A DNA stretch of 64,000 bases, taken from positions 428,324 to 492,323 of the forward strand of contig MNCI01035354.1 of assembly GCA_015680685.1 (NCBI GenBank), read 5' to 3'. Both the position numbers and the translations under genes were made by a program. Under the pieces are notes generated by a model. That model did not search any database. It was not told where the DNA came from and saw only the letters and a program-made list of their open reading frames with translations. This DNA is from Gnetum montanum (lineage: Eukaryota; Streptophyta; Gnetopsida; Gnetales; Gnetaceae). Of this stretch, positions 1 through 12,150 are shown in pieces. Positions within the stretch are counted from its first letter, which is position 1, and every line of letters starts with the position of its first letter.

Positions 1-266
1 GTTAAAGTTCTTATTAGAAAGGGATTATACATTTCCAAGCCGAGAGAAACCATAGAAATTGGTGGATGGATGGATGAAGTGAACTCATTGCCTGCCATAT
101 CAGAAGAAACATACCTTAGTATCAACATTGTGACTTAAAGGTAAAAACCAAACATTAGCAATCAATATGAAAACAGTTCATACCATCATACCGAACACTT
201 ATTATGAGACGAACTTACAGGGTGGATCACACACACACACAAAAATTGAAAAAGTATAACGATGTT

Positions 267-345
267 GTAAAACAAAAAGTAGAAAAGTTAAAGAAATTTG
301 TAAAACAAAAAGTAGAAAAGTTAAAGAAATTTGTAAAACAAAAAC
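267..345. repeat. 33-bp perfect tandem duplication plus partial third copy
   Basis: Units 267-299 and 300-332 are identical, starting GTAAAACAAAAAGTAG; a partial third unit follows to 345. It lies in the A-rich non-coding 3' region of E0. The equivalent segment in E1, E4, E5 and E6 has one unit, so this duplication is private to E0. Confidence 0.9.
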
Positions 346-620
346 TTAAAAGAACTGAGGGTCCCATATGATTAACATAGGTGGCCATCTCCCCCATGAC
401 TGAGTTGTAAGGGAGAGATTTGAAATAATGAGCGTTTCTTTGAATTTTGTAGAAGTGCCCAACTTCTCCCAACTAATGTTCTTAGGTTGAGGGGTGGAAG
501 TTGGTGATGCGCATATTTCAATGTGTCTATGCCTTCGTTATGGGCATGGGTTTCCTCAGTTCGTTCCATGCACATTTTTCTGCTGCTTTGAGCTGTCAAC
601 CACGGGGTGTCTACTACTTC

Positions 621-3600
621 TTATGTGGTTGCTACATACCAGCATCTTTGTTTCAATGTTTCCTGGGCACACCTATTACATGGAGGCATTTCCTCCATGT
701 CATCACCCAATGAATCAATGTATGTGATGCATGGAACTTTCCTCTTCTCGATCTTTCCACATATGTTTATCTTAGAGATTTCCAAGGAAAGATCGTGGAT
801 CCTAAGGCATGCATCTACTGTACTAAGCCATGCCCTTCCCATTATAATTGGGAAGTCCCCTTCGTTGTTGTTCACTTCAATCACCAAAAAATCAGCTGGG
901 TAAGACCAACCACACATAGTGGTGATGATGTCCTCCACCAATCCCAAGGGAATGGTGATGGACTGGTTTGCTAGCTCTAGTTGAATGTTGCTCTTCTTGA
1001 GTTGAGGTAGGTTCCAGGCGTGATACATCTCTCATGAAATTAAGTTGACTCTGGAACCTGAGTTAAGAAGAGCCCTATGTGGTTTATTTTTGATGATCTA
1101 CAAATAGATTAAGGGACTCCCAGGGTCAGTTAGTTTCCTGGGAAGGTGGCCTACCTTGATCCAGTCGGTTATGGTATGCGTTAACATAATTGTATGTGTT
1201 ATGCTCTGTTGGACTGAAGGGTGCTTCGAAGTGTTAGATGGTCATGGAGGAGTGTACATGGCCTCAACCGCTTGTTGTTGCAAGAGTTTGTTTGGGATTT
1301 TGGTTCTGAAGTAAGGTCTTCTCTTTTTACAGTTGTCAGAACTAGCAACAGGTTGGATATTTATAGCTCTCGCAGTGTGATGTTGCTACTGTTGAGGAGG
1401 AAGTTCCCCTTGCATTACTTTAGAAGGAGGTGTTATGGGAACTACTTGTGGTGCAAGAGGTGCAGATGGATTAGGAGGATGGAACGAGTGTGAGATGTCT
1501 CCCGGAGGAGAAGGAGTCCTTCTAAAGTACTCCCGAACTTGGTAGTGATGGTTGGGAGTTGTGTGACCGATAGAGTCACTTGGAGAAATCAGCTGCTGCA
1601 CATAATAACCATAAGGATCAGGTTTCTGGTAAGGGTACTGTTGTGTTGGCGGTGGCATCTCCCATGACTATGGGTATTACCACTGCTGATGCTGTCCGAT
1701 GGGCTGTGGTGGAGTTCCACTTGGATAATACATTAAGGGTTGGTGGAACTGCCTTGGGTTACCTTGTGGATAAGGTAACCTTCGAGGTGTTTGCTGTTGG
1801 TTGAGTCTTGGATTAAGCGCATACACCCCAGACTCCTGTAGATGTGAGATGATGGAACAACATCCCTTAGGTTGGTCATAATGGCAGATCTCACATCCAC
1901 CGTCATCGTCTGAATCAGAATCCTCAACAACATTGGAGTTAGTGATTTTTCCCTTACCCTTGTTTATGTGCAAGGCCTAAATCTCTCCACTTTTTCTTAC
2001 CTTTGTCACTACTTTATTCAACCTTAGACTCTTCTACAATTTTCAAGACTATTTCAATTCTTGAGTCTAAGGAATCCCACATTTGGTCTACCTTGGCCGA
2101 TACCTCAGTTGTTAACTTTTGGATCGGCAAAGTTTTCTAGTTCACCAATTCTTCGATTGGTAACTCATCCTCTTCATCACAAAATTTCACTCCCTTCTTC
2201 TGAAGGGAGGGATTGCGGTTGTACTCTTTCGCACTTTCCCTTTTGCATAGCTCACCTTCTTCGTTTGCTACTTGCTCCAACAAGCTACGTACTTGATAGG
2301 CTCTAAGTTGTGAGAGTCTCCCTTGGGCATAAGTTCCAAGGGCTCTTCTAGTTTCATTCCTTAGCCCATCCACGATGTGGCGAAGTTGATCCCACTGAGC
2401 GTACCCATGGCCTGGGCAACGATGTAACAATGTGTAATAGCGGGCCATGATAGCATCCAAGGGTTCATGTGTACCTTGCTTCCAACCTTGGATCTGCTTA
2501 TGCAAATTGGACACTCTGGAGTATGTTTGATACTTTTCATCATTGAACAGTTCTAGCATCATACTCCACCTCTTGATGGTTTCCGATTCTAAGGACCAGT
2601 ACCAGCTCTCTGCTTCTTTGGTGAGTGTCCTTGGGAAAAACTTAAGTTTCCGCCACTCACTATCTAAATTCTACAAGGCACAGGCATCATGGAATGCCTG
2701 TAAATGATTTTGTAGATCATTATTGTATCCCCCTTCAAATCGTGGGATGTTGTTCATGTCTAATCATTTGATGCTGCTATCCTTTAAATGCCTTGTGGGA
2801 ATCCTAACTACCTCTGTAATGTCAAGCATGCTTTGGGTTGCAAGTAGGGGCTCATCATGATCGTCTCTTTCATGACACCTATGATGTCTGTGTTGTTCCC
2901 TACTCTCCCTACGTCCTTGCCCTTGTCCTTTCTCTCGACTTTCCCATTGTGGTCTTTCATCCTTTTTACTTCTATCCTCACCTTTATGTTCATGGTGGCT
3001 ATGCCCAGATGTGGAAGGAGAGGGTGAGTGATGTGAAGAAGGGAAAGAAGAAGGGGAACCATCGCCATGATGATGTTTCTTGCCTTCTGTTTGGCTGCTA
3101 CGGCCCCGATCGTTGTGATGATCAAAGTGCCCATCTTTAGCATGAGTGGTTGTTCCCTCTCCCTCTGTGAACAATTGGTGTTCATAGGCATCAGAACCAG
3201 GGATATGTATCGTTGATCGTAGGTTTTGATACCCATCCTCCTCACCATTGTTAGGAGGGGGAACATCCTTTGCTAAAGAACCTGTGATAAAGGGTTCCTC
3301 GTCTCCTATTTTGCTAAGGACATGCGGGGCTTTGCCCTTCAAAAAAGCATGTTGACTCTCCTATCTTAAATCTCTCATACGTTGGGCATCTGTGGGATAA
3401 TAATCCCTCATGTCAAAATCTTCCGCAACATATTCTGCGAAATGCTCTTTCATGCCAATCTGTACCAAGGCACGAAAAAGCATGCAAGAGATTAATCGAT
3501 CTGGGGGAACACGATATTACCTTGCAAATATCTCCACCACAATTGTTCATCCTAATGGAGAACAAAAGTAAAATTAGGAATATACTCATCGGGATGAGTA

Positions 3601-3712
3601 TATGTCATCCTATATTGTTTAGGACTTGGCTTATTTTGGTTATGCATTTTATCTTGCTAACTATCTTGTGTGTGGTCCTTAGGTGGTGAGTTGCTCTTAT
3701 GAGAAGAAGGAA
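621..3712 (-). pseudogene. gag-protease polyprotein of E0 (decayed)
   Basis: Broken reading frame for a Gag-protease polyprotein. Order on the minus strand: gag N-terminus (about 3712-3400); a hydrophilic linker rich in His, Arg, Ser and Asp (3342-2830); a capsid-like Retrotrans_gag domain (2760-2140) with the family phrase LDAIMARYYTLLHRCPGHGY; a Cys/His patch CEICHYDQPKGCC (about 1880); a Pro/Gln-rich region; and a retropepsin-like domain (1080-621) with PIIMGRAWLST. The start codon seen in E1 and E5 has become ATT here, and the protease active site reads NSG instead of DSG, so this copy is inactive even apart from its stops and frameshifts. No reverse transcriptase follows. Confidence 0.8.
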
Positions 3713-3833
3713 TTTTTATTGGTGTGCTATTTCACCATTATATAAATTTTTTCTTGATTAACTTAAAGGTTCGTTAAGGCTCACAACGATGTGAGTGATA
3801 TCCCTTATGTTCTATTCAGTGCACAAACACTTA

Positions 3834-3853
3834 GTCCCCGGCAATGGTACCAA
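3834..3853 (-). other. Primer binding site of E0
   Basis: Directly inside the LTR; on the minus strand it reads TTGGTACCATTGCCGGGGAC. It resembles the TGGCGCCGTTGCCGGGG primer site of plant Athila/Tat-type Ty3/gypsy elements, usually assigned to tRNA-Asp. The tRNA assignment is from family knowledge. Confidence 0.75.
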
Positions 3854-4821
3854 TGATGAGTGGCAAGGTACCCCTACACTCAACCATACGAAACGAGCGT
3901 AGCACACGCGATCCGGTCAAACTCCGTAGACTAAATGCCTAAACACCCCATGGAACACTTGGGGTTAATCATTCGTTGTCTTCCTAGACTTACTTATTGT
4001 TGTCACGGTGTATGGTTAAGTAAGTCCGAGGTATATAATTTTTATGGTTTTTTATGGTTTTATCTCCTATGCTAAAGGGTGAAGGGTTGCGAGACTAACT
4101 AACTCTAACTAAGGACCTAAGTCTAAATTAACTAGCGTCAGCATCCATTCCCACTTACCGTACACACCCTAAACTATGCAAATGTGGCTACCAAACGCTA
4201 ATCGTTACTGGGATCACCACATGTAACGCACGTGCTTGAAGTGGTCATATTGAGGCACCTAACTAGCCTAAGCGTGATGAGTAGCTGATTCCTTGACTAG
4301 CCGTACACACCCATAGATGCTCGTAATCAATTCGTACTCATCCCGCGTTCTAGGAGACAAGGGTAAGAGAATCTAATCGCAATGAGTAGCCAATTCCTTG
4401 GTTAGCCGTACACATTTGTCAATGCTTGTAACCAAGTTGTACTCATGCCTCACTAACAACAGGTAATAAATAACATGTAATAAGACCTATCCATGTACTG
4501 CAAGGTTTATCCACAAAGCTTGTCTTTATTTCCATACACAACTTATGTTTAGGTCCAAAGCTACTCGAATAAAGATCCATTCACTTGGGGACTCCTATTG
4601 CCGGCACATGGAAAATATTCTATCTCTAGGGTGATCAATCTGCCAGAGCTTCACTACTTCTAGCCTAGGATGAGAAATTAGGGGAGTGTCGCCTCTTATT
4701 TATAGATTTGGCCGTAGACCACGATATCGCGTATGCGATATCACAGGGGACGACGTGATATCGCGATGGCCACGATATCGCGTACGCGATATCGCAGTGC
4801 ATGCGATATCACGTCTCATCA
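3854..4821 (-). repeat. 5' LTR of E0 (long subfamily, 968 bp)
   Basis: Begins TGATGAGTGGCAAGGTACCC and ends CTCATCA on the plus strand. Reading the minus strand, U3 carries CpG-rich palindromes built from CGATATCG (4725-4810), followed by the TATA-like TCTATAAATAAGAGG (around 4695-4710). It matches the solo LTR at 48785-49763 through the length of both, including the stretch around the TATA box and the part rich in 'TTGGTAACC'. Confidence 0.9.
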
Positions 4822-5318
4822 ATACCTTACCTCCATGATGATATTTCTTCTTGTCTAAGAATTTGTTGACTGGTATGACCTATTCATAATTTTAGTGACT
4901 TGATATCCTTCTTGCAGATGGTCAAGGTTTGACCTCATGAGGGCTACCTGAACCATTGATGGTGCTAACCATTTAAGTGGTAAGACAAAGTTGTTCTATA
5001 TGTCTCTCCATCTAAGTTCTTCATCTTGGTGAAAAAAAAATATAAAGTTAGGATAATAAGGATTAGTATGAGCATAGGAAATTCTAGTTTACATCAGTGC
5101 ACTCCAATCTTCTTTATTATAATCTTTGTCATGACTCTCACTAAAATCAATAACAAGTGGAGACTTTTCTTTAGTTGTGGATAGCATATTAATTATTTTG
5201 ATACTTAAGTATGTGCATTTGAGAAATTAATCTAGGTATGAGAAATATACTTTGTGATAATTGATACACCAAACTTTGTAAAATTAACTAATTAACACAT
5301 CCGCAACAACAATGCCAA
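4822..5318 (-). pseudogene. gag N-terminal remnant of older element EX
   Basis: Degenerate minus-strand copy of the gag leader and N-terminus. The stretch 4990-5100 aligns with the equivalent part of E5 (47170-47270): the TCTCTCCA and TTCATCTTGGTG phrases and the TAAAGTTAGG phrase are in the same order and spacing. Insertion of E0 at 4821 removed the rest. It is full of stops and small gaps, so EX is much older than E0. Confidence 0.6.
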
Positions 5319-6165
5319 TGATAACTAGTTCGATATTTCAACATCCAACCATACAAGTCACAAGTATTCAGGTGTGACCAAATTGTAATCCATGGATAAA
5401 CAATGTAAGTATACTAGTAGTTGATGTTAAGTTCATTATTGTTACCTTTCCACTTAGAGTTAGCAAGATGTAAATAATATGGTTTAACTCTTAGTGAGGT
5501 ATATGATGTACTAAAGTTATTTGTCTTAAAATATGCTAAGTGTTGGAATGATGGAAGTAGTTGTAAATTCTAATTGTAAGTACAATTAAAATGTAAATTT
5601 ATTCTATCCTATTGACAATAAACATATGTTCTTGGTTTTCCATGTATATCCTAGGTTGATGCAACTGTTACTGGAATTACCAACTTTACAATTAAGCAAA
5701 TCAAGCAAAGCCACTGCGAGGTTACCAAACAATTACACTTTATGCTCAAAAATAGTTGTAGTTATTCCATCTTACTAATAGATTTTGGGATATCAAATGA
5801 CTTAGTAAAAGCAAATGACTTAGTAAATGTAAATATGGAAAAGTAAAATTATGCTAAATGAATTGCTACAATGATGAAAAAACAATCTTGATCTTTATTT
5901 TTGTTCATAAATTATGTCCAAGAATAATCTATTTGAATAAAGATTCCATACAACTGTAATTCACTGCATTATGGGCATTTACTCTAACTCTATCTTAGGA
6001 GAACAAACTGCAAGAGTTTCGCTAAATGTTGGGAAAAAACAAAATTTTGATGCGATAGTGGGTTGATATTTATAGGCATGACCATGGCCTACTACATCGC
6101 ATCCATGATTATGTATGTAAAGCTATGATATCATAACTACAATATCATAGTCTACATAATAAATA
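5319..6165 (-). repeat. Degraded 5' LTR of older element EX
   Basis: Starts TGATAACTAG right after CAATGCCAA, a primer-site remnant, and then follows the LTR order seen in E1: CATCCAACCATAC, a middle with TACCAAACA, ATAAAGATTCCAT, TCTATCTTAGGAG and GAGTTTCGCTAA, a TATA box read on the minus strand as CCTATAAATATC (about 6066-6078), and worn GATATCAT repeats. The right boundary is approximate. Identity to the young LTRs is clearly lower than among those themselves. Confidence 0.6.
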
Positions 6166-6329
6166 TTTTATCAGTTGCATTACCTTGTAACTATGTTACA
6201 GAATGTGACTTTCTCTAAATTTAGAAATAGTTTTTCTCAAGAAAATTTTCATTATACTCAAAACAATTTCATTAATTATTATCCTAAGTAATATTTTATT
6301 GATTAATCATTACTTGGTTTCCTATCCCT

Positions 6330-6745
6330 CATCCCCATTCCATCTTCTTAAAATATTTGATGATGTGAAGTGCATCTTCTAAAGTGTGTGGATTGTGAGG
6401 CTTAGTATGTAGTTGTAATATAAAAGATAATCCATTAATAAATCTTTTAACTGAGTAAAAATACTTCTAGTAATCATCTATCATTATTATTCCTAATTTG
6501 AAGAAATAAAGGCATTTTTGTGGATATTTAATAAATGATTCTAGAATAAAAATCTTGATACAAATTTATCTGAACTTTTTCTAAGAGTAGCTTGATGTTT
6601 TTTCAAACTTTGTCTCACCATTCTAATGTTATATCCATAAGAAAACTTAATGAAAATTGTAATCTTTCTTCTTTCACTAAATTTATCATGTTGAAATAAT
6701 TTTGAATCTCTCTAATTCATTTCTTTGTATTTTACAAAGTTCTTA
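6330..6745 (-). pseudogene. Decayed Ty3/gypsy gag fragment
   Basis: Minus-strand translation in one main frame gives a worn Retrotrans_gag domain: a stretch like IREIQNYFNMINLVKEER, then an LTFL-like helix, the TLEWWDKV-type motif (second Trp now a stop) and QINLYQDFYSR. This pattern (aromatic-rich helix, EWW, then FxxxF) is the hallmark of plant Ty3/gypsy gag. It is not the same gag as in E0-E6. Stops and frameshifts are frequent and no LTRs could be delimited. Confidence 0.5.
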
Positions 6746-8950
6746 GTTTATCATCATATTATCAAATCACATCTTCTTGATATGGATAATTAATAAAGGT
6801 TCAACTAGTCTTGCGTTTTTGAAAGATAAGCCTTACTTTCTAGAACTTCTTGATTTTCTAAACTAATGAGTAGTCAAATTAACACTCTCCTTGAATTTTG
6901 GGGCTAATGAGCCTTTAGGTAGAGATGTTAGTGGTGATGGTAGGGATGGAAGTGGTGATGATAAATATGAATATCTTTCTAGTCTTTGAATTTCAAATAC
7001 TACTATATCCATCTTTCCATTCACATCATCTAATTAAGTTCTTCTTTATTGTAGATTTTAAAGTTATTTTGCAACCTATTACAATGCCCTTCCATGTGGT
7101 AATTGGTGTCATGAACCTATATGAAATTTTCCTTCATATCATACATATCCTTATATAATTTCTCTATCTAAAGGTTTATACATTGCTCCATAACTTACTA
7201 ACGCATTCTCTATATACACATATGAAGGATGTGAGCATGGTTTTGTTCTACATTTGAACTCTATCTTTATAACACTCTAAACTTCAATTTTAGAAGTTAG
7301 AAAATTCTATAGTTTCAAACCATTCTACAACTACTAGAATGCCATTTATATAGTATCAGGTGTAGGCTAGTATTTGGTGCATGATTGTCACATGTCTCCA
7401 AATCACTCTTTCAGTTGTTGTTGTTAATAACCAATTAACAAGTATTGAGGTTTGGTCTTAGGTTAACATGTCTTTATAACCCAATAACTTAGGTTTAACT
7501 AAATGTGGATCCTCCTACCTTTTAGTTACTTGATTTTCTAAGCCAATCACATTATGCCAAGTGGCTAATTAAACTACTTTGTTAAAACCATAATTCTTTG
7601 GATCTTGAAATAATCTTCTTGTTAATGAGAGATAGTTACAAGTATGTAATAGGAATGGTCATTATTCATTGGTAGTATCATCATTTTCTCTTTTTCTAAA
7701 TCAATTCAACAAGTTCTTATCTCTTTTCGCACTTTCTAGGTAAGTTTCCTTAGGTTTGAAAGCTTCTTAAGTTTGAAAAATGCAATCATAATAGTGATAG
7801 GGATAGATTCCATGTAACAAATATAGTCTCAATAGTGATAGGAGTGGTCATCAAGTAATAAGAGTGATTCAATTTATTTCCTTTGTTTCTTGGTAAAGTT
7901 CTAATGTCCCTAGGCCACTTTCTATGCTTTCTAGATCAACCTTGGCTATGATAGGAGTTGTCAAAGTATGAAAGAGATAATCACACTATGAAAAAAGTGG
8001 TCACAATGCAAGTATTTCTTATATTTTTATATTAATTTGATTCATATTTGAGATGATCATAACATGTATGGTCATAATTTTATTGATTTTTTATGTGAAA
8101 ATTGTAGTCATGTGGGTGATAGGAACAATCATGGATTGGTTGATAAACATGATCACACCAAGGAGTTTCTCCCTTATTGAATTTCTAAATTCCAAGCCTT
8201 TTTTTTGTATCCTACTTCATCTTGTCACTTCCTAGCTTCATAGGGATGGTCATTCTTATGATAAGATAGGTTACAAGATTTTAGAAACAATGATTATTAT
8301 TATAGGCATTGCCACAAGTAGGCAGAGGTAGTCAAGTTTGGTCAGGATGGTAATCTTAGAAAGGAATCAAGGAATATTTCATGAGATTCCAACAAATGGA
8401 CATGTATCTTAATTCATCATATACATGTCTAATCCTAATTGTCACTTTCCTTCCCATTAATACTTTATTTCCACCTCTTATTTTTCTCATCCTTCAGATG
8501 CCATCATCATCATCATCATCATCTCTCTCTCTCTCTCTCACTCATTGAGAAACAAATAAAACATTCATAAAAGAACAAATAATGACCTCTTCAATAAAAA
8601 ACCGTACCTATTTACTAGGAACTAACAATTCATATGATTCTAAAGCCCATCCATAAATAAATAAATAAATAGCAAATAATTTAAGTTATAATATAACAAA
8701 TATAAAAGGACATTAACAATGACATGGGGCTTCTAATTTTATAAGAAAATCCAAAAAAAAAACATATCCAAAAGGTTTTATAAATGTACCACTTAATAGT
8801 TTAAGTTTGAGAAACATAAGATTAATAATTGAAAATTAAAAATGGGGCCTACACCAAATATAGGCAAGTACATATACATCTATGATAATTGAGGGCATGG
8901 AAAAATATAATAATTTAAGTTAAAAATTAAAATAAAGAATTATATAAATA
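6746..8950. other. AT-rich gene-free relic DNA
   Basis: No gene is supported. 6900-7010 may be the N-terminal side of the gag relic to its left. From 7780 to 8290 a loose motif resembling GATAGGAGTGGTCAT recurs at irregular spacing (for example near 7790, 7840, 7950 and 8245). A compound microsatellite of ATC then CT units sits at about 8502-8541. The small open frames here have no recognisable features. Confidence 0.5.
8502..8541. repeat. (ATC)n(TC)n compound microsatellite
   Basis: Seven or so CAT/ATC units run directly into about eight CT units. Confidence 0.9.
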
Positions 8951-9098
8951 AAGCCTCATAGTAAGGCTTTTCATTTGAAGGCTCTAAGTCATGGGTTTGA
9001 TTTTGGTGGATGATGTTAAGTTATAAAGTTATAATTAGACTATATATATTTGAGTGTACCTATATTACAATTATATTAGAGTTTTGACACCCCTATGT
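8951..9098 (+). repeat. tRNA-derived SINE copy 1
   Basis: Starts with an A-box-like AGCCTCATAGTAAGGC, then a B-box-like GGGTTTGATTTTG, then GTTAAGTTATAAAG, and ends with a tail containing CCTATATTACAATTAT and GACACCCC. The body and tail align with the copy at 17466-17616; the last 50 bp also align with the reverse-strand copy at 18194-18420. Pol III boxes followed by a shared 3' tail indicate a SINE. Surrounding 9099-9470 holds no gene. Confidence 0.6.
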
Positions 9099-9470
9099 GC
9101 CTTCACCCAACCAACAACCAAGAGTTATATAAAAATCCCCAAATGCTAAAACTTTAAAATGCTAGAAAAGTAATAACATGTATTCTAAGAATCTAGTTAT
9201 CATCTATCTCATCTTCACTAACACCTATATTACTTTGGAGATAAAAAAAATTGGGAAAGTTGGTCCATGTAATTGAGTAGGGGACATAAAATATAAAGAC
9301 TCCTTGAGAGTTTTTGAATTAAATCTGAGATAGTTGGATATCCATAAATAGGAATTGGTGCATCCAAGAATGTTAACATACAAAAAACATATAATCATCA
9401 AATAATCAAATAAATAATCTCATAATGTCAAAAATCTAAACAAAAATTTTACCACCACCTTAATCCCTAG

Positions 9471-10270
9471 TGATGAGTGGCGAGGTACCCCTACACTCAA
9501 CCATACGAATATGAGTGTTACATGCATGCTCCAATTGAACTCCAAGGACTAAGTGCTTACGCGCCTTATGGAACACTTAAGGTTAATCAATCGTTGTCTT
9601 CCCAAGCTTACTTGTATTTGTCACGATTGTATGTTAAGTAAGCTTGAGGCATGTGATTTTTATGTCTTTTATCTTTTTATCGCCTATGCTAAGAGGAGAA
9701 AGAGTGAAGAGACTAAGTAACTAACTTCACTAACTAAGCTCTAATCATCCTAGCATCAGTATCCATTTCCACTTTCTGTACACACCCTAAACTAGTGCAA
9801 TGCTACTGGGATTACCAAACGCTATTCGTTACAAGGTTACCAAGCGTAGCACACATGCTCGAAGCATTTGTACTGAATGCACTTAACTAGGAGTTGAGGT
9901 TTGAAAGAGATTAATTATCTAAGAAAGCATTTAATCATTTAACATTAATTAAATCCTAATTAGCTTAGTCCATGCACTACAAGGTTTATCAGGAAGTTTT
10001 TCTTTATTTCCATACAAAAATGTGTGCTTAGGTACAATTTTCTCGAATAAAGATCCATTCACTTTGAGACTCCTACTGCGGGCACATGGAAATTATTCTA
10101 TCTCTGGAATGGTAAAAATGCCAGAGTTTCGCTAAGGGTCTAGATCTAGATGAAGAAACAAGGGAAGGCCGTCTCTTATTTATAGAATTGGCAAAGGGCT
10201 GTGATATCACGTATGCAATATCACGTGGGACGACGCGATATCGCAGCCTATGCGATATCACATCCCATCA
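9471..10270 (-). repeat. 3' LTR of E1 (800 bp)
   Basis: TGATGAGTGGCGAGGTACCC at the left, CATCCCATCA at the right, next to the plus-strand primer motif at 10271. The minus-strand TATA-like box is at about 10172-10184. U3 palindromes at 10200-10262 are partly CpG-decayed (GATATCACG, GCAATATCACG). Confidence 0.92.
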
Positions 10271-10284
10271 TACCCCCATGACTG
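10271..10284 (-). other. Polypurine-type plus-strand primer of E1
   Basis: Minus strand reads CAGTCATGGGGGTA directly before the LTR TGATGGG, the position of a polypurine tract. Equivalent motifs precede the 3' LTRs of E4 and E6, with slightly changed forms in E3 and E5. Confidence 0.7.
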
Positions 10285-10299
10285 AATGAAAACTTGTCC

Positions 10300-12150
10300 T
10301 CAAGTTCCTTACAAAATATTGGGAAGGTATGGGATTACTGACTTGAATGACACTAATGGTAGATGGGGTGACATGTGAACAGATCATCATTACAATACAT
10401 AACAAAATTATTGTTCATGACAAAGAGAGTGAACACTATACACATTTGACATCCAACCTTATTTGGCAACTGAGAGAGAAGAGAGAAGAGAGAGAGAAAA
10501 TAAGAAGTCTGCTACTACCAACGCCAAGATTGCACCTTTCATTGTTCATCCACAAGTGCACCATCAATCTCATTCCTTACATAACCGCTTTAGCACTAGT
10601 CCATTCCAAGTGTTTCCTCCAATTCCAATCCGTTGGTGTCTGATTGCCATCTGCACAGACGACACAGTCTTATATTAGCAAGGGTAAATGAATCATAATG
10701 CAATTGATACCTTGCTTTGGTGTAAGGTCCATTGGCTGAGTTGTGATATGGCTGATATGGATATGGAGATATAATACTGGTGACTACTCGAGGTGTAGGG
10801 GTTAGGAGAAAATTGAAAAAATTGGACCAGGACCCCCATGACTGAGAGTGAACCTCTAGTAGCAATAAAATGGAAAAAGAGAAGGAATAAGAAAGAAGGA
10901 TAAAAAGAGAGAATGGCCACACCGATAAAATGGATGTCAAAGATGGAGATGAACAAATAAATGGTGATTGCAAAAATGTTTAGGGGAAACAAATTAATGG
11001 ATGCACCAAATAGGAATGCCAGTGGGTCCTCCCCAAACCAAGCTCATGCCCTTAATGCCCTAACAATTTGACATTCAAAGAGTTTGTAGGCTCTAGGAAT
11101 GTCATTTGGAGACAAGAGTTAAAGTCTTAGCCACAAGAGTTTACCAAAGAGAAAATAATGCATCCACCAAAATATGGACTACTGATACAACTGACAATGA
11201 GGTGATAAATGGGGAAAGAAGGATGGAAAGAAGAGAATGGAATGGAATCTCAAGAACAAGGTGATGTATAGCCCCTTGTGTATTAGTGGTTAATGTGACT
11301 TAGTAGATCCCATTCCAAATCTGGCCTCAACCAAACCACATTTAGTGACTTCACATTAATACATTCAACCCATCCATCCACTTCAAGTAACAATAATGCC
11401 TTCATTAAAAAGCCACCACCATTTCAATGAAACAAAGGAGGAGGAGTAGGAAGTGAGAAGGGCCTTAGTTAGAGGGAACATGTTTATTCTAGTTCCATAA
11501 CTAGTTCTTGTTGCCCAAATGATTATTTTGTCTAAGGGGTGTGCTTTGAATTCTTACTATTTTTTTTTTCTATTTTTGCATGAGAACCACACCATGCAAA
11601 GAGTTATTATTTTTATTTTCTCAGCTTCCCGATAATGCGAAAATGTCAGAATAGTAAGAAAACTCAAGAAGAAAACATCCAAGAACCCAAGAGAATGGCC
11701 AGCACAAGTGCATCAAATCCCATTGAAGTCACACCCTTCTCAATCCTTGAGTCCTTCCTTGGTTTGAAAAATACCCAGCCACCAATTCGTTGATAGTTCT
11801 TATTATTGGGAAAGGGACTATACAGTTCCAAGCTAAGAGAGACCATAGAAACTTATGGATGCATGGGTGATGTGGACTCATTGCCTATTATATCAAAAGA
11901 ACCATACCTTAGTATCAATATCATAACTTAAAGGTTAAAACCAAACATTAGCAATCAATGAAATACAGTTCATACCATCTTTGGAGCACTTATTAAGTGA
12001 CGAATCAAACAAAGTAATCAAACACACAAAGAAATGAAAAAGTATAAACGATGTTGTAAAAAAAAATAAAAACAAGAAAAGTTAAAGAAATTTGTAAAAC
12101 AAAAATGTGTAAAAAAAATTAAAAAAAATTGAGGGCCTCAAATGATTAGC
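10300..12150 (-). other. Non-coding 3' region of E1
   Basis: Holds a polypurine/polypyrimidine run (10463-10500; CT-rich on the minus strand), the 60-bp intron-like segment, a second G-rich CAGTCATGGGGG-type site (10832-10844) and otherwise stop-rich sequence. It aligns with the 3' regions of E4, E5 and E6. No complete ORF is conserved in it. Confidence 0.7.
10651..10710 (-). other. 60-bp GT...AG intron-like segment in E1
   Basis: On the minus strand the segment follows AAGCAAG, starts GTATCAATTG and ends CTGTGCAG before ATGGCAATC. The same 60-bp segment with the same borders occurs in E4 (26932-26991) and E6 (61279-61338); in E5 (42504-42563) the final AG has mutated. Plant-like donor and acceptor, but 60 bp is near the lower limit for plant introns and splicing is not shown. 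Confidence 0.5.

Larger units (their letters stand above)
1..4821 (-). mobile_element. E0: Ty3/gypsy gag-protease retroelement, cut by window edge
   Basis: Minus-strand LTR retrotransposon whose 3' part lies outside the window. Reading leftward from 4821 it shows a 5' LTR (3854-4821), a primer binding site (3834-3853), a decayed gag and protease (about 3712-621) and the start of a non-coding 3' region (1-600). The bases after protease align with the 3' region of the complete elements E1 and E4 and not with reverse transcriptase, so it appears to be another non-autonomous copy. It interrupts the gag of an older relic: matching gag N-terminal sequence resumes just right of 4821. The target duplication cannot be tested because the left end is missing. 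The LTR is of the long subfamily (968 bp), like the solo LTR at 48785. Confidence 0.85.

Noticed and set aside
227-472. Open frame on the minus strand with FCFTNFFNFSTF repeats
   Set aside because: It is the shadow of the A-rich 33-bp tandem duplication in a non-coding 3' region; no counterpart in sister elements.
1221-1493. Plus-strand frame over the protease/gag region of E0
   Set aside because: Antisense shadow of the minus-strand gag-protease frame, which has clear family homology.
7780-8290. Tandem repeat array with GATAGGAGTGGTCAT-like motifs
   Set aside because: Spacing is irregular and the units degenerate; not a defined array and not CRISPR-like.
8502-8541. Microsatellite as functional element
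   Set aside because: Simple compound repeat without context.
10596-10992. Open frames in the 3' region of E1, also seen as 42289-42793 and 61329-61568
   Set aside because: Partly alignable but broken differently in each copy, with stops not shared; better explained as conserved non-coding or captured sequence than as a gene.
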